Positions 7,590 through 16,575 of a stretch of 64,000 nt of DNA are shown here, in pieces (within the stretch, counting starts at the first letter, position 1; each line of letters begins with the position of its first letter). A program made the position numbers and the translations under genes. Below the pieces are notes generated by a model that made no database searches, had not been told where the DNA came from, and was given only the letters and a program-made list of their open reading frames with translations. The stretch lies in the NCBI RefSeq assembly GCF_003933745.1, contig NZ_RSEB01000006.1:1-64000 (forward strand). The letters run 5' to 3'. The stretch comes from Glycomyces terrestris (GTDB lineage Bacteria > Actinomycetota > Actinomycetes > Mycobacteriales > Micromonosporaceae).

Positions 7590-7925
7590 ATGACCATCGG
7601 ACTTGCCATCGCTCTGGCGGCCGTCTTCGGCGTCTCCGGGGTGGCGAAGCTCGCTGCGGTCCCGCTCATGCGGCAAGCGGCCGCTCATCTGGGCTTCTCG
7701 ACCTTGCAGTACCGACTGCTCGGCGCGCTTGAGGTAGCCGCCGTTGTCGGCGTCGGGATCGGTGTCGTCGTACCTTGGATCGGCATCGCCGCCGCCTCGG
7801 GTCTGGTGCTGCTCATGCTCGGCGCGGCCGCGAGCCACGCGGCTCACCGGGACGGCGCAGTCCGAGTGGCGATCCCGCTCGTCCCCGCCGTGCTCGCGGT
7901 CCTCTACGCGCTCACGCTCGTCTGA
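7590..7925 (+). CDS. DoxX-family membrane protein
   Basis: 111 residues with about four hydrophobic segments. The N-terminal pattern (AAVFGVSGVAKLAAVPLMRQAAAHLGFSTLQYRLLGALEVAAVVG) is that of small DoxX/DoxX-like proteins: the conserved SGxxKL and LGxxE positions are present. A GGAGG ribosome binding site lies before the ATG. DoxX-like proteins often accompany TetR regulators and exporters and have been tied to redox homeostasis, but their biochemical role is poorly known. It lies about 95 bases upstream of the MMPL start and is presumably co-transcribed with it. Confidence 0.75.
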   Translation: MTIGLAIALAAVFGVSGVAKLAAVPLMRQAAAHLGFSTLQYRLLGALEVAAVVGVGIGVVVPWIGIAAASGLVLLMLGAAASHAAHRDGAVRVAIPLVPAVLAVLYALTLV

Positions 7926-8020
7926 CGGCTCTGGCCGCGCTCGCAGATTTGATGAACGAATCAGAATGTTCGCGCCGGCCAGCGCCTACGATGACCCGTA
8001 AGTCCAAAATGGGGGTAGCG

Positions 8021-10720
8021 ATGTCTTCGGTGCTCTATAGGCTCGGGCGTTCCTGCGCTCGCGCGCGCTGGCTGGTGATCGCTCTCTGGGTCGGTGCGCT
8101 CGTCATCGCCGGCGGCGCGGCCGTCCTGTTCAACCAGGGCACCGACGACACCTTCGCGATCCCGGGATCCGAGTCGCAGGACGCCCTCGACTACCTCGGC
8201 CGGGTCTTCCCCGAGTTCAGCGGGACCTCGGCGAGCCTGGTTCTCACCGTCCCGGAGGGGCAGGAGGTCGACACGGCCGAGGCCGAGGCCGCTGTGGCCG
8301 ACGCTGTGGACCGCATCGACGGCCTCGACCAGGTCGCGGCCGTCTCGAATCCGTTCGGCGCGGACGTGACCGGCGCCGTCTCCGAGGACGGCGAGGCCGC
8401 GATTGTCGCGGTCCTGCTCACCGTCGACCAGGCCGACGTCACCGACGCCACCAGGGACGACCTCACCGCGATCGCGAACGACCTCGCCGCGGCCGTCGGC
8501 GAGGACGCCGTGGTCTACACCGGCGGCGACGCGTTCGCTGACAACATCCCCGAACTCAGCCCCACCGAGGGCATCGGCCTCGTCGTCGCCCTGGTCGTGC
8601 TGCTGCTCATGTTCCGGTCGATCCTGGCCGCGTTCATGCCGCTGCTGACGGCCGTCCTCGGCGTCGGCAGCGCCGTCGCCCTGGTCCTGCTCGCCACGGT
8701 CCTCGTCCCGATCTCCTCGACCGCGCCGATGCTCGCGGTCATGATCGGCCTGGCCGTCGGCATCGACTACGCCCTGTTCCTGCTCTCGCGCCACCGCGAC
8801 CAGCTCGGCGAGGGCCTGGCGGTCGAGGAGTCGGTCGCCCGCGCCACGGCGACTGCCGGTTCGGCGGTCATCTTCGCGGGCCTGACCGTCGTCATCGCGC
8901 TGCTGGGCCTGTTCGTCGCGGGTATCCCGTTCCTGACGACGATGGGCGTCGCCGCGGCCGTCGCGGTCGCGATCGCCGTGGCCGTCGCGATCACGCTGGT
9001 CCCGGCACTGCTGGCCGTCGCCGGGGAGCGGATGCGGCCGCGCAAGCCCAAGCGGCGCAAGCGGGCTCGGCGGAAGCCGCAGATCGCGCTCGCGTGGGTC
9101 CGCACCGTCACCCGAGCCCCGGTCGTCACCATCGCGGTGGTCGTCATCGGTCTCGCCGTCGCCGCGTTCCCCGCCATGCAGCTGCGGCTCGCCCTGCCCG
9201 ACAACGGCGACGCCGCCGAGGGCACCGATGCGAAGGTCACCTACGACGTCATCGCCGACCACTTCGGGCCCGGCTACAACGGGCCGCTCATCGTCACCGC
9301 CGACATCATCACCTCGACCGACCCGGTCGGCCTCGTCAACGACCTCGCCGCGGACATCCGCGGCATGGACGGCGTCGCCTCTGTCCCGCTCGCAACACCG
9401 AACCAGAAGGGCGACACCGGGATCATCCAGGTCATCCCCGAGACCGGACCCGACGCGGCCGCCACCGAGGACCTCGTCGCGGCACTGCGAGACAAGGAGG
9501 CCTACTTCCTCGCCCACTTCGGCACCCAGACCGCCGTCACCGGCATCACCGCCGTCGGCATCGACGTCTCCGCCCAACTCGGCTCCGCCCTGCTTCCGTT
9601 CGGCATCCTCGTCGTCGGCCTCTCACTCGTGCTGCTGGCCATGGTCTTCCGCTCGATCTGGGTCCCGGTCAAGGCCACCGCCGGATACCTCCTGTCGGTC
9701 GGCGCGGCCTTCGGCGCCACCTCGTTCGTGTTCGTCGAAGGCCACGGCGCCGACGCCCTGCACGTCGCCGGGGTCGGCTCGGTCATCTCCTTCCTCCCGA
9801 TCATCCTCATGGGCGTCCTCTTCGGACTCGCCATGGACTACGAGGTCTTCCTCGTCTCGCGCATCCGCGAGGACTACGTCCACCACGGCGACCCGCACCG
9901 CGCCATCGAGACCGGGTTCGTCTCCGCCTCCCGCGTGGTCACCGCCGCCGCCGTCATCATGTTCGGCGTCTTCGCCGCCTTCGTCCCCGAAGGCTCGGCC
10001 ACGATCAAACCCATCGCGTTCAGCCTCGCCGTCGGCGTCTTCGTCGACGCGTTCCTCGTGCGCATGACCCTCGTCCCCGCCGTCCTCGCCCTCCTCGGGC
10101 ACCGCGCCTGGGGCCTGCCGCCGAAGCTCGACCGGGCCCTGCCGGTCTTCGACGCCGAAGGCGACGCCCTCGTCCACGAACTGCGCCTCGCCGACTGGCC
10201 CGAACCCGGCGCCGACGACGCCGTGGCCGCCCGCGACCTCCGCCTCGAAGACGACCGCGGCCGCACCGTCCTCGAATCCATCAACATGCGACTGCCGCGG
10301 GGCGGAACACTCGTCGTCGACGGCACCGGCCCGGTCGGCAAGACCGCGCTCCTGATGGCCCTCGCAGGACGCGTCCCTTCCGTCAAGGGCGACTTGAAAG
10401 TCCTCGGACACGTCCTGCCGCAGCACGCTCGCGCCCTGCGCCGCGAGGTCGAGATCATCGCCTGCCGCGACACCCCCGACCCTGCCGCCAGGATCGCCGC
10501 CGCGATCGGCGACGGCGTTCGCCTGGTCCTGCTCGACGACGTCGACCTCGTCCTGCGCACTGATGCCCGCGACGCCCTCCGCACCCTCCTGGCCGACCGG
10601 CGCGCCCCCGACGGCGCGCCCGTCGCCTACGTCCTCGCCTGCCAGGATCCCGACCGCATCCTGGACCTGCTCCCGGCGACCGCCCAGCCGCTCGCTCTCA
10701 ACGCCATCGAGGTGGCCTGA
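8021..10720 (+). CDS. MMPL/RND-type transporter with C-terminal P-loop domain
   Basis: 899 residues from the ATG at 8021 (GGGGGT upstream). Residues 1-710 or so form a complete MMPL exporter: a first TM helix, an extracytoplasmic porter domain, a bundle of TM helices containing GIDYALFLLSRHRDQL, then a second repeat with the matching AMDYEVFLVSRIREDY. After the last TM helix comes about 190 residues that MMPL proteins normally lack. They contain an ABC-like P-loop (GTGPVGKT, 768-775) and a Walker B-like strand (RLVLLDDVD, 834-842), with only about 60 residues between and no LSGGQ signature. The stop overlaps the next start (TGATG). The energy source of the MMPL part is the proton gradient; the P-loop domain's role is unknown. 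Confidence 0.9.
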   Translation: MSSVLYRLGRSCARARWLVIALWVGALVIAGGAAVLFNQGTDDTFAIPGSESQDALDYLGRVFPEFSGTSASLVLTVPEGQEVDTAEAEAAVADAVDRIDGLDQVAAVSNPFGADVTGAVSEDGEAAIVAVLLTVDQADVTDATRDDLTAIANDLAAAVGEDAVVYTGGDAFADNIPELSPTEGIGLVVALVVLLLMFRSILAAFMPLLTAVLGVGSAVALVLLATVLVPISSTAPMLAVMIGLAVGIDYALFLLSRHRDQLGEGLAVEESVARATATAGSAVIFAGLTVVIALLGLFVAGIPFLTTMGVAAAVAVAIAVAVAITLVPALLAVAGERMRPRKPKRRKRARRKPQIALAWVRTVTRAPVVTIAVVVIGLAVAAFPAMQLRLALPDNGDAAEGTDAKVTYDVIADHFGPGYNGPLIVTADIITSTDPVGLVNDLAADIRGMDGVASVPLATPNQKGDTGIIQVIPETGPDAAATEDLVAALRDKEAYFLAHFGTQTAVTGITAVGIDVSAQLGSALLPFGILVVGLSLVLLAMVFRSIWVPVKATAGYLLSVGAAFGATSFVFVEGHGADALHVAGVGSVISFLPIILMGVLFGLAMDYEVFLVSRIREDYVHHGDPHRAIETGFVSASRVVTAAAVIMFGVFAAFVPEGSATIKPIAFSLAVGVFVDAFLVRMTLVPAVLALLGHRAWGLPPKLDRALPVFDAEGDALVHELRLADWPEPGADDAVAARDLRLEDDRGRTVLESINMRLPRGGTLVVDGTGPVGKTALLMALAGRVPSVKGDLKVLGHVLPQHARALRREVEIIACRDTPDPAARIAAAIGDGVRLVLLDDVDLVLRTDARDALRTLLADRRAPDGAPVAYVLACQDPDRILDLLPATAQPLALNAIEVA

Positions 10721-12726
10721 TGCTCCGACCGTTCGCCAACTCCACCCGCGCCGGCGCCGCCGGACCGCTCACCTGGCGCACCTGGGCCGGGCTCGTCCTC
10801 GTCCCCGTCCTCGCCATGGGCCTGCTCACCTGGGCCCTGTGGAACCCCGACGCCGACCACGGCACCGCCACCGCCGCCGTCGTCAACAACGACAAGCCCG
10901 TCACCGTCGACGGCCAGACCATCCCGCTCGGCCGCGAACTCGCCGGGGAACTCACACACGCCGACGACTCCGCCTACACATGGACCCTCACCGACGCCGC
11001 CGACGCCGAATCCGGCCTCGCCGACGGCACCTACACGGCGGTCGTCACCATCCCCGAGAACTTCTCCGCCCAAGGCACCTCCGCCGCCACCGCCACCGGC
11101 GCCGGAGGCAACCCGGACAGCGCGACCAAAGCCGTCCTCGACATCGAGACCTCCAACGCCGCCGGCGCCGCCGACCCGGCCCTGTCCAAGGACGTCGCCC
11201 TCGCCACCCAGCGCACCCTCGACGGCCAAGTCGTCGAGACCTATCTCGACAACATCTACGTCGCCTTCAACACCATCCACGACCAGCTCGCCGACGCCGC
11301 CGACGGCGCGTCCCAGCTCGCGGACGGCACCTCCGAACTCGCCTCCGGGGCCACCGAACTCTCTACGGCCGCAGGCGAACTCGCCACCGGCGCCGACACC
11401 CTGGCCGACGCCACCGCCCAACTCGAGACCGGCTCCGCCGACCTCGCCGACGGCCTGGACGAAGCCGAAACCGCAGTCGCCGACCTCCCCGCCGCGACCC
11501 GTGAACTCGCCGACGGCGCCGAGCAAGTCGCCCAAGGCAACGAGGCGATCGCCGCGGAGGTCGTCCCGCTCGCGAACGACATCATCGCCGCCATCGACGC
11601 GCTGCCCTCCGCCGAGGACGCCGCCGCCGACTTCCAAGACCTCGCGAGCCAGTGCGCCGCCGAGGGCGCGAACCCCGACTTCTGCGCCGACCTCCAATCG
11701 GCCGCCGACGACTTCTCCGCCGAGGCCGCCGACATCGACGCCGCCATCGCCTCCGTACGCGCCAAAGTCGTCGAGACCCGCGACGCCGTCCAAGCCCTCG
11801 CCACGGGCGCGCGCCAAGTCGCCGACGGCAACGACACCCTCGCCGACCAGATGCCCGCCCTCGTCTCCGGCATCACCGAAGCCGCCGACGGCGCGGATGA
11901 ACTCGCGACCGGCGCCGCCCAGACCAACGACGGCGCACAGGAACTCGCCTCCGGAGCCGACCAGCTCGCCGACGGCGCCGACCGACTCGCCTCCGGCGCC
12001 GCCGACGTCGACGACGGCGCGCAACAACTGGCCACCGGCCTCGCCGACGGCCGCGACCAGGTTCCCACCTACACCGAATCCGAACGCGCCCACCTGGCCT
12101 CGATCGCCGCCGATCCCAGCACCGCGACCGTCGCCGGTGCCGGGATCGGGGAGCTCTCCATCGCGCTGTTCGCGGTGATCGCCCTGTGGGCCCTGGCCCT
12201 CGCCGTCTACCTGGTGACCACCGCTGTCCCCGGCGACATCCTCACTTCCCGAGCCCCGACGTGGCGGATCATCCTCCAAGCCGCCCTCCCCGGTGCCACC
12301 GCCGCCGCACTCGCCGCGCTGGCGATCACCGCGATCGCCGTGCCGGTCATGGATCTCCGCATCGATCGCGCCTTGGCGTTCCTGGGTGTCGCCCTCCTGG
12401 CCGCCTTCACGTTCACCGCCCTGAACCAGGCGCTCGTGGCGATCTTCGGCCGCGCCGGCCGCCTCGCCTCGGTCGCCGTCCTCATCCTCACCATCGCACT
12501 CGGCGTCGTCTCGACCCTGCCCGCACCGCTCTACGCGCTCGTCGGCTGGATCCCCACCCGCGGCGCGGTCGTCGCCCTCCGCGCCGCCGCCCTCGGCGGC
12601 CCCGGCCTCGCCACCGGCGTCACCCAACTCGCTGTGTGGCTCGGGGTCGGCGCGCTGGCGACGATCCTCGTCACCGACCGCCGCCGCACCCTCAGCGCCC
12701 GACACCTCCGACTCAGTGGCAACTGA
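10720..12726 (+). CDS. YhgE/Pip-family membrane protein
   Basis: 668 residues. One TM helix near the N-terminus (LVLVPVLAMGLLTWALW, about 25-41), a large extracytoplasmic region, then about five TM helices in the last 200 residues. The middle of the outside region (about 190-450) is built of repeated short units of the type (Q/E)LADGA-x-(Q/E)LA, the Ala/Gly/Asp-rich helical repeats typical of YhgE/Pip proteins (phage-infection protein family). The membrane ends resemble ABC-2 permeases. It is translationally coupled to the MMPL-P-loop gene, so the two products probably work together in export or in cell-envelope transport. Confidence 0.88.
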   Translation: MLRPFANSTRAGAAGPLTWRTWAGLVLVPVLAMGLLTWALWNPDADHGTATAAVVNNDKPVTVDGQTIPLGRELAGELTHADDSAYTWTLTDAADAESGLADGTYTAVVTIPENFSAQGTSAATATGAGGNPDSATKAVLDIETSNAAGAADPALSKDVALATQRTLDGQVVETYLDNIYVAFNTIHDQLADAADGASQLADGTSELASGATELSTAAGELATGADTLADATAQLETGSADLADGLDEAETAVADLPAATRELADGAEQVAQGNEAIAAEVVPLANDIIAAIDALPSAEDAAADFQDLASQCAAEGANPDFCADLQSAADDFSAEAADIDAAIASVRAKVVETRDAVQALATGARQVADGNDTLADQMPALVSGITEAADGADELATGAAQTNDGAQELASGADQLADGADRLASGAADVDDGAQQLATGLADGRDQVPTYTESERAHLASIAADPSTATVAGAGIGELSIALFAVIALWALALAVYLVTTAVPGDILTSRAPTWRIILQAALPGATAAALAALAITAIAVPVMDLRIDRALAFLGVALLAAFTFTALNQALVAIFGRAGRLASVAVLILTIALGVVSTLPAPLYALVGWIPTRGAVVALRAAALGGPGLATGVTQLAVWLGVGALATILVTDRRRTLSARHLRLSGN

Positions 12727-12894
12727 GAGCCGCAGTGCAATTGAGGGCCCGCGAAGGAGCGACACGTTGTCCACCGATTGGCTGTGATCGCTGCTGGTCG
12801 GTTTTGTGCTAGTCGACGTGGCTCGGGGCCTAGGTGCGGGCCGCCCCGCGCCCTAGCGTCGGTACGGGACCACCGACCGAAGGAGTTGGCTTCC

Positions 12895-15462
12895 TTGACC
12901 ATCAGCTACACCGGGTTGCGCACCCGCGACGACTCGGGGCTCATCGCGACGGGCGAGGCCCGTCCGCTGCTGTCCTGGCACCCTGTCGGGGCGAGGGCTT
13001 ACACGGTCGAGGCCGCTGCCGATGCGGCGTTCGACGAGGTCATCGCGTCGCTGACGACTGAGCGCACGTTCGATGTGCCGCTGCCGGGTCCTGCGCTGGC
13101 GAGTCGGGAGGTCCGCTGGTGGCGGGTGCGTGCGGTCGGGGAGGAGGAGTGGAGTGAGCCGTGCCGGGTGGAGGCGGCGCTGCTGGAGGCCGGGGACTGG
13201 ACCGCTCGGCCGGTCACGGTTCCTGCCGCCCCGGATGCCGTGCCGTTGCTGCGCCGCGAGTTCGCACTGCCACAAGGCATCCTGTCCGCGCGACTGTACG
13301 TCACGGCGCTCGGTCTCCATCAGACCTGGATCAACGGGGCCCTTGTCAGCGAAGACCTGCTGGAGCCGGGCTGGACCGAGTACCGCGACCGGCTGCTATA
13401 CGCGACCTACGACGTCACAGGTCTGCTCGCGGAGGGCCGGAACGCGATCGGCGCGGCCGTCGCGGACGGCTGGTACCGCGGTCCGCTCGGCTGGTTCGGG
13501 CGTTCGGCCTGGTACGGGGATCGGACGGCGTTGCTCGCGCAGCTCGAAGTCGAGACGGTCGATGGCTGCGTGGTCGTGGGCACTGACGAGACGTGGCGCG
13601 GCGGGACCGGAGCGGTCGCCAGTGCCGGGCTCTACGCCGGATGCACGACCGACCTCCGGAACGAACCGCGCGGTTGGAGGGAGCCGGGCTTCGACGACCG
13701 CGACTGGGCCGCAGCCACGACGCTCGATCTGCCTGCCGGCCTTGAGCACCGCTCGATGCCTGCGGTCCGGGCCGTGCGGACCTGGCCCGTCGAGGTGGTC
13801 GCGGATGGACGCCTGCGCCTGGACACCGGGCAGAACCTCGCCGGGTATCTGCGCGTCACCGCCACCGGTCCGGCGGGTGCCGAGATCACCGTGCGCCACG
13901 CCGAAGTGCTCGATGACCAGGGCGAGCTGCACACGGCGCCGCTGCGCTCCGCCGCCTCCGTCGACCGGTACACCCTCGATGGCGGCCGGGCCGTACTTGA
14001 GCCGGTCTTCACGTTCCACGGCTTCCGGTACGCCGAGATCACGGCCGACCCGGAGGTGCGCATCGACGGCGTCGAAGCGGTCGCGATCAGCTCCGACCTG
14101 CGCCGGACCGGTCGCTTCTCCTGCTCCGACGAGCGCGTGAACCGCCTGTACGACAACGTGATCTGGTCCCAGATGGACAATTTCGTGAGCATCCCGACGG
14201 ACTGCCCGCAGCGGGACGAACGCCTGGGCTGGACCGGGGACATTCAGGTCTTCGCCCCGACCGCCTGCCGCAACTCCGACGCCCGCTCGTTCCTGCGCAA
14301 CTGGCTGCGCGACCTCGCCATCGCCCAGTACCCGGACGGGAAGATGCCGCACGTCGTGCCCGACATCCTCGGCGACCTCGGCGACTGGGGCTCGGGCTCG
14401 ACCGGATGGGGCGACGCGGCCGTCGGTGTCCCCTGGGCGCTGTACGAGGCCTATGGCGACCTGGAGACCTTGCGTGACCAGTACGCGTCCATGCGGGCCT
14501 GGGTCGATTGGGGCGCCTCACGACTCGACGCCGACCGCGTCTGGTCTGCGGGGTTCCACTTCGGCGACTGGCTCGATCCGGGCGCCCCCTCCGGCGACCC
14601 GGCGCGGGCCGCTGTTCCGACCCCGTTCACGGCCACTGCTTACCTCTCACACAGCGCCCGGCTCCTGGCCCGCATCGCGGGCCTGCTCGGCCGAGCCGAG
14701 GACGCCGACCATTACGGGGCCCTGGGGGACGCGATCGCCGACGCCGCCTGGAAGCACCTGGGGAACAAGGCGATCGAAACGCAGACGGGTTGCGCCATGG
14801 CCCTCCGGTTCCGGATCGCGCCCGACGATGAACGGCATGCGGTGGGGGAGCGGCTCGCCGCGCTCGTACGCGCGAGAGGCGGCCGCATCGGCACCGGCTT
14901 CCTCGGCACCCCGCTCATCCTCCACGCCCTCACCGAAACCGGCCATCACGAGGAGGCGTACCTGCTGCTCATGAACGAGCGCTGCCCCGGCTGGCTCCAC
15001 CAGGTCGGCCAGGGTGCCACGACCGTGTGGGAACGCTGGGACGCGATCGGCGAGGACGGCCGAATCCACGGCGGCGATATGGACGGGGGCGGGCCGATGC
15101 TCTCGTTCAACCACTACGCCTACGGCGCGGTCGCCGACTGGCTCTACGCCACCGTCGCAGGCCTTTCGCCGGCCGCGCCCGGTTGGAGCGCGGTCTCGTT
15201 CGCGCCCGTACCCGGCGGCGGACTGACCTGGGCCTCAGCCGAGATGGACACGCCGATCGGGAGGGCCGCCATCCGCTGGGAGACCGGCGACGGCTCATTC
15301 AGCGCCGAGGTCGAGGTCCCCCCGGGGGCCACAGCGACTGTCACACTCCCGCCGGGGGACTGGTCGAGCCTCCGGCTCAACGGCCGGACCCTGCAAATCG
15401 CACCCGTGCTCGACCTCGGACCGGGCGTTCACCGCATCGCGTTGTCCTCATCGCGATCGTGA
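12895..15462 (+). CDS. Alpha-L-rhamnosidase, GH78
   Basis: 855 residues from a TTG at 12895, chosen because AGGAG stands 9 bases before it and the protein then begins TISYTGLRT as in the family; the open frame itself runs up to 12778. An N-terminal beta-rich part binds or packs on the catalytic domain (LGLHQTWINGALV). The (alpha/alpha)6 barrel carries DCPQRDERLGWTGD near residue 435, where the Glu is the general acid by family analogy. A beta-sandwich forms the C-terminus. It removes terminal rhamnose from plant or bacterial glycans. There is no signal peptide, so it is probably cytoplasmic. A candidate -10 (TAGCGT) is at 12854-12859. Its 3' end overlaps the AraC gene on the other strand by 34 bases. 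Confidence 0.9.
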   Translation: MTISYTGLRTRDDSGLIATGEARPLLSWHPVGARAYTVEAAADAAFDEVIASLTTERTFDVPLPGPALASREVRWWRVRAVGEEEWSEPCRVEAALLEAGDWTARPVTVPAAPDAVPLLRREFALPQGILSARLYVTALGLHQTWINGALVSEDLLEPGWTEYRDRLLYATYDVTGLLAEGRNAIGAAVADGWYRGPLGWFGRSAWYGDRTALLAQLEVETVDGCVVVGTDETWRGGTGAVASAGLYAGCTTDLRNEPRGWREPGFDDRDWAAATTLDLPAGLEHRSMPAVRAVRTWPVEVVADGRLRLDTGQNLAGYLRVTATGPAGAEITVRHAEVLDDQGELHTAPLRSAASVDRYTLDGGRAVLEPVFTFHGFRYAEITADPEVRIDGVEAVAISSDLRRTGRFSCSDERVNRLYDNVIWSQMDNFVSIPTDCPQRDERLGWTGDIQVFAPTACRNSDARSFLRNWLRDLAIAQYPDGKMPHVVPDILGDLGDWGSGSTGWGDAAVGVPWALYEAYGDLETLRDQYASMRAWVDWGASRLDADRVWSAGFHFGDWLDPGAPSGDPARAAVPTPFTATAYLSHSARLLARIAGLLGRAEDADHYGALGDAIADAAWKHLGNKAIETQTGCAMALRFRIAPDDERHAVGERLAALVRARGGRIGTGFLGTPLILHALTETGHHEEAYLLLMNERCPGWLHQVGQGATTVWERWDAIGEDGRIHGGDMDGGGPMLSFNHYAYGAVADWLYATVAGLSPAAPGWSAVSFAPVPGGGLTWASAEMDTPIGRAAIRWETGDGSFSAEVEVPPGATATVTLPPGDWSSLRLNGRTLQIAPVLDLGPGVHRIALSSSRS

Positions 15463-16304
15463 CCTGCGAACCGCTTCCGGTACTCGGTCGGGCTCATCCC
15501 CGCGTGCTCCCGGAAACGGCGCGCGAACAGGTTCTGGTCGGCCATCCCGACCTGCCGAGCGATCCGCCCGACCGGCAGGTCGGTGCCCAGCAGCAGGCCC
15601 GCGGCCGTTTCGATACGGTGCCGAGCGAGATACCCCATCGGCGGCAATCCCATGGCCGCCTTGAAGATCCGCGCGAGGTAGCCCGGTGAGAGGTGCAGTT
15701 CGGCACCGAGGTCCTTGAGCGTCCATGACTCGTCGAACCGTTCTTCGAGCATCCGCGCCGCGGCGTTGACCCCCGGATGTACGCCGGGCCCGTCCGCGGA
15801 CCGTCCGACCAGCGCGCGTGCCGCGAGACCGAGCACCAGCGTCAACCGCCCGACCGCGTCCGCTCGCCGCGACTGCGCATCCAGCCCGCCGAGCGCGTCG
15901 AGATGGCTGACGCACTCGTCCAGTGCCTCCCCCTCGAGCCGCCCGTCGGACTGCCCGCAGCCCGTCCACAGCAGCCGCCCCAGCATCGGGTCCTCACGCA
16001 TCCACGACAGCTCACCCTGCAACAGCCCGGGACTGAAACAGCAGTTCAGGAGCTCAAGGCCGTCGCACTCCTCGTACGAATGCCACAGGCCCGGCCGCAG
16101 TAGGACTACGTCGCCGACCGAGACGGTCCGCCGCCCGGCAGCCGAGCAGTGCACACCGGACCCGGCTGCGACGACCACGAGTTCGATGAACCCGTGCGAG
16201 TGCGCGAACATCGCGCCTTCGTGCCGGTACCGCCCGCTGTGCACCCGCAGCCCAGGCGTCAGCGACATCGATCCCCGCCACTCGCGGACCACGAACGAAC
16301 CCAT
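15429..16304 (-). CDS. AraC-family regulator, likely of the rhamnosidase
   Basis: 291 residues. An N-terminal cupin-like sugar-sensing domain (HEGAMFAHSHGFIELVVV, then VGDVVLLRPGLWHSYEE) is followed by a two-HTH AraC DNA-binding domain in the last 100 residues (LKDLGAELHLSPGYLARIFKAAMG, then PVGRIARQVGMADQNLFARRFRE). That is the RhaS/RhaR arrangement, and it lies tail-to-tail with a rhamnosidase, so control of rhamnoside use is a fair inference. TATACC lies 6 bases before the ATG and no Shine-Dalgarno is seen, suggesting a leaderless message. The 271 bases upstream, to the amidohydrolase stop, hold no gene I can support. Confidence 0.88.
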   Translation of the reverse strand: MGSFVVREWRGSMSLTPGLRVHSGRYRHEGAMFAHSHGFIELVVVAAGSGVHCSAAGRRTVSVGDVVLLRPGLWHSYEECDGLELLNCCFSPGLLQGELSWMREDPMLGRLLWTGCGQSDGRLEGEALDECVSHLDALGGLDAQSRRADAVGRLTLVLGLAARALVGRSADGPGVHPGVNAAARMLEERFDESWTLKDLGAELHLSPGYLARIFKAAMGLPPMGYLARHRIETAAGLLLGTDLPVGRIARQVGMADQNLFARRFREHAGMSPTEYRKRFAGHDRDEDNAMR

Positions 16305-16575
16305 GACACAGGTATATCCCGTGGAACGGTCTGCCGCCCCGCAGGCACCCGAGGATTGGTCTGATGTTGCTGGCGGAAATCGCTATCACCTCTGGTCAAA
16401 CCACTGGTGGAGGCGGCACCGGCGTTCAGCGCAGGTGTCGATGAGAAGTTTCCAGGCTCCGGTGCGGTAGTCGGCCCATCGACCGAGGACGGGTATCACG
16501 ACCGTTGCGGCGCCGGCTTGTTTCGAGCGGTGGGCGCTTGTGCAGTGTCGCCGGTGGTCACACGGTACTTCGTCC

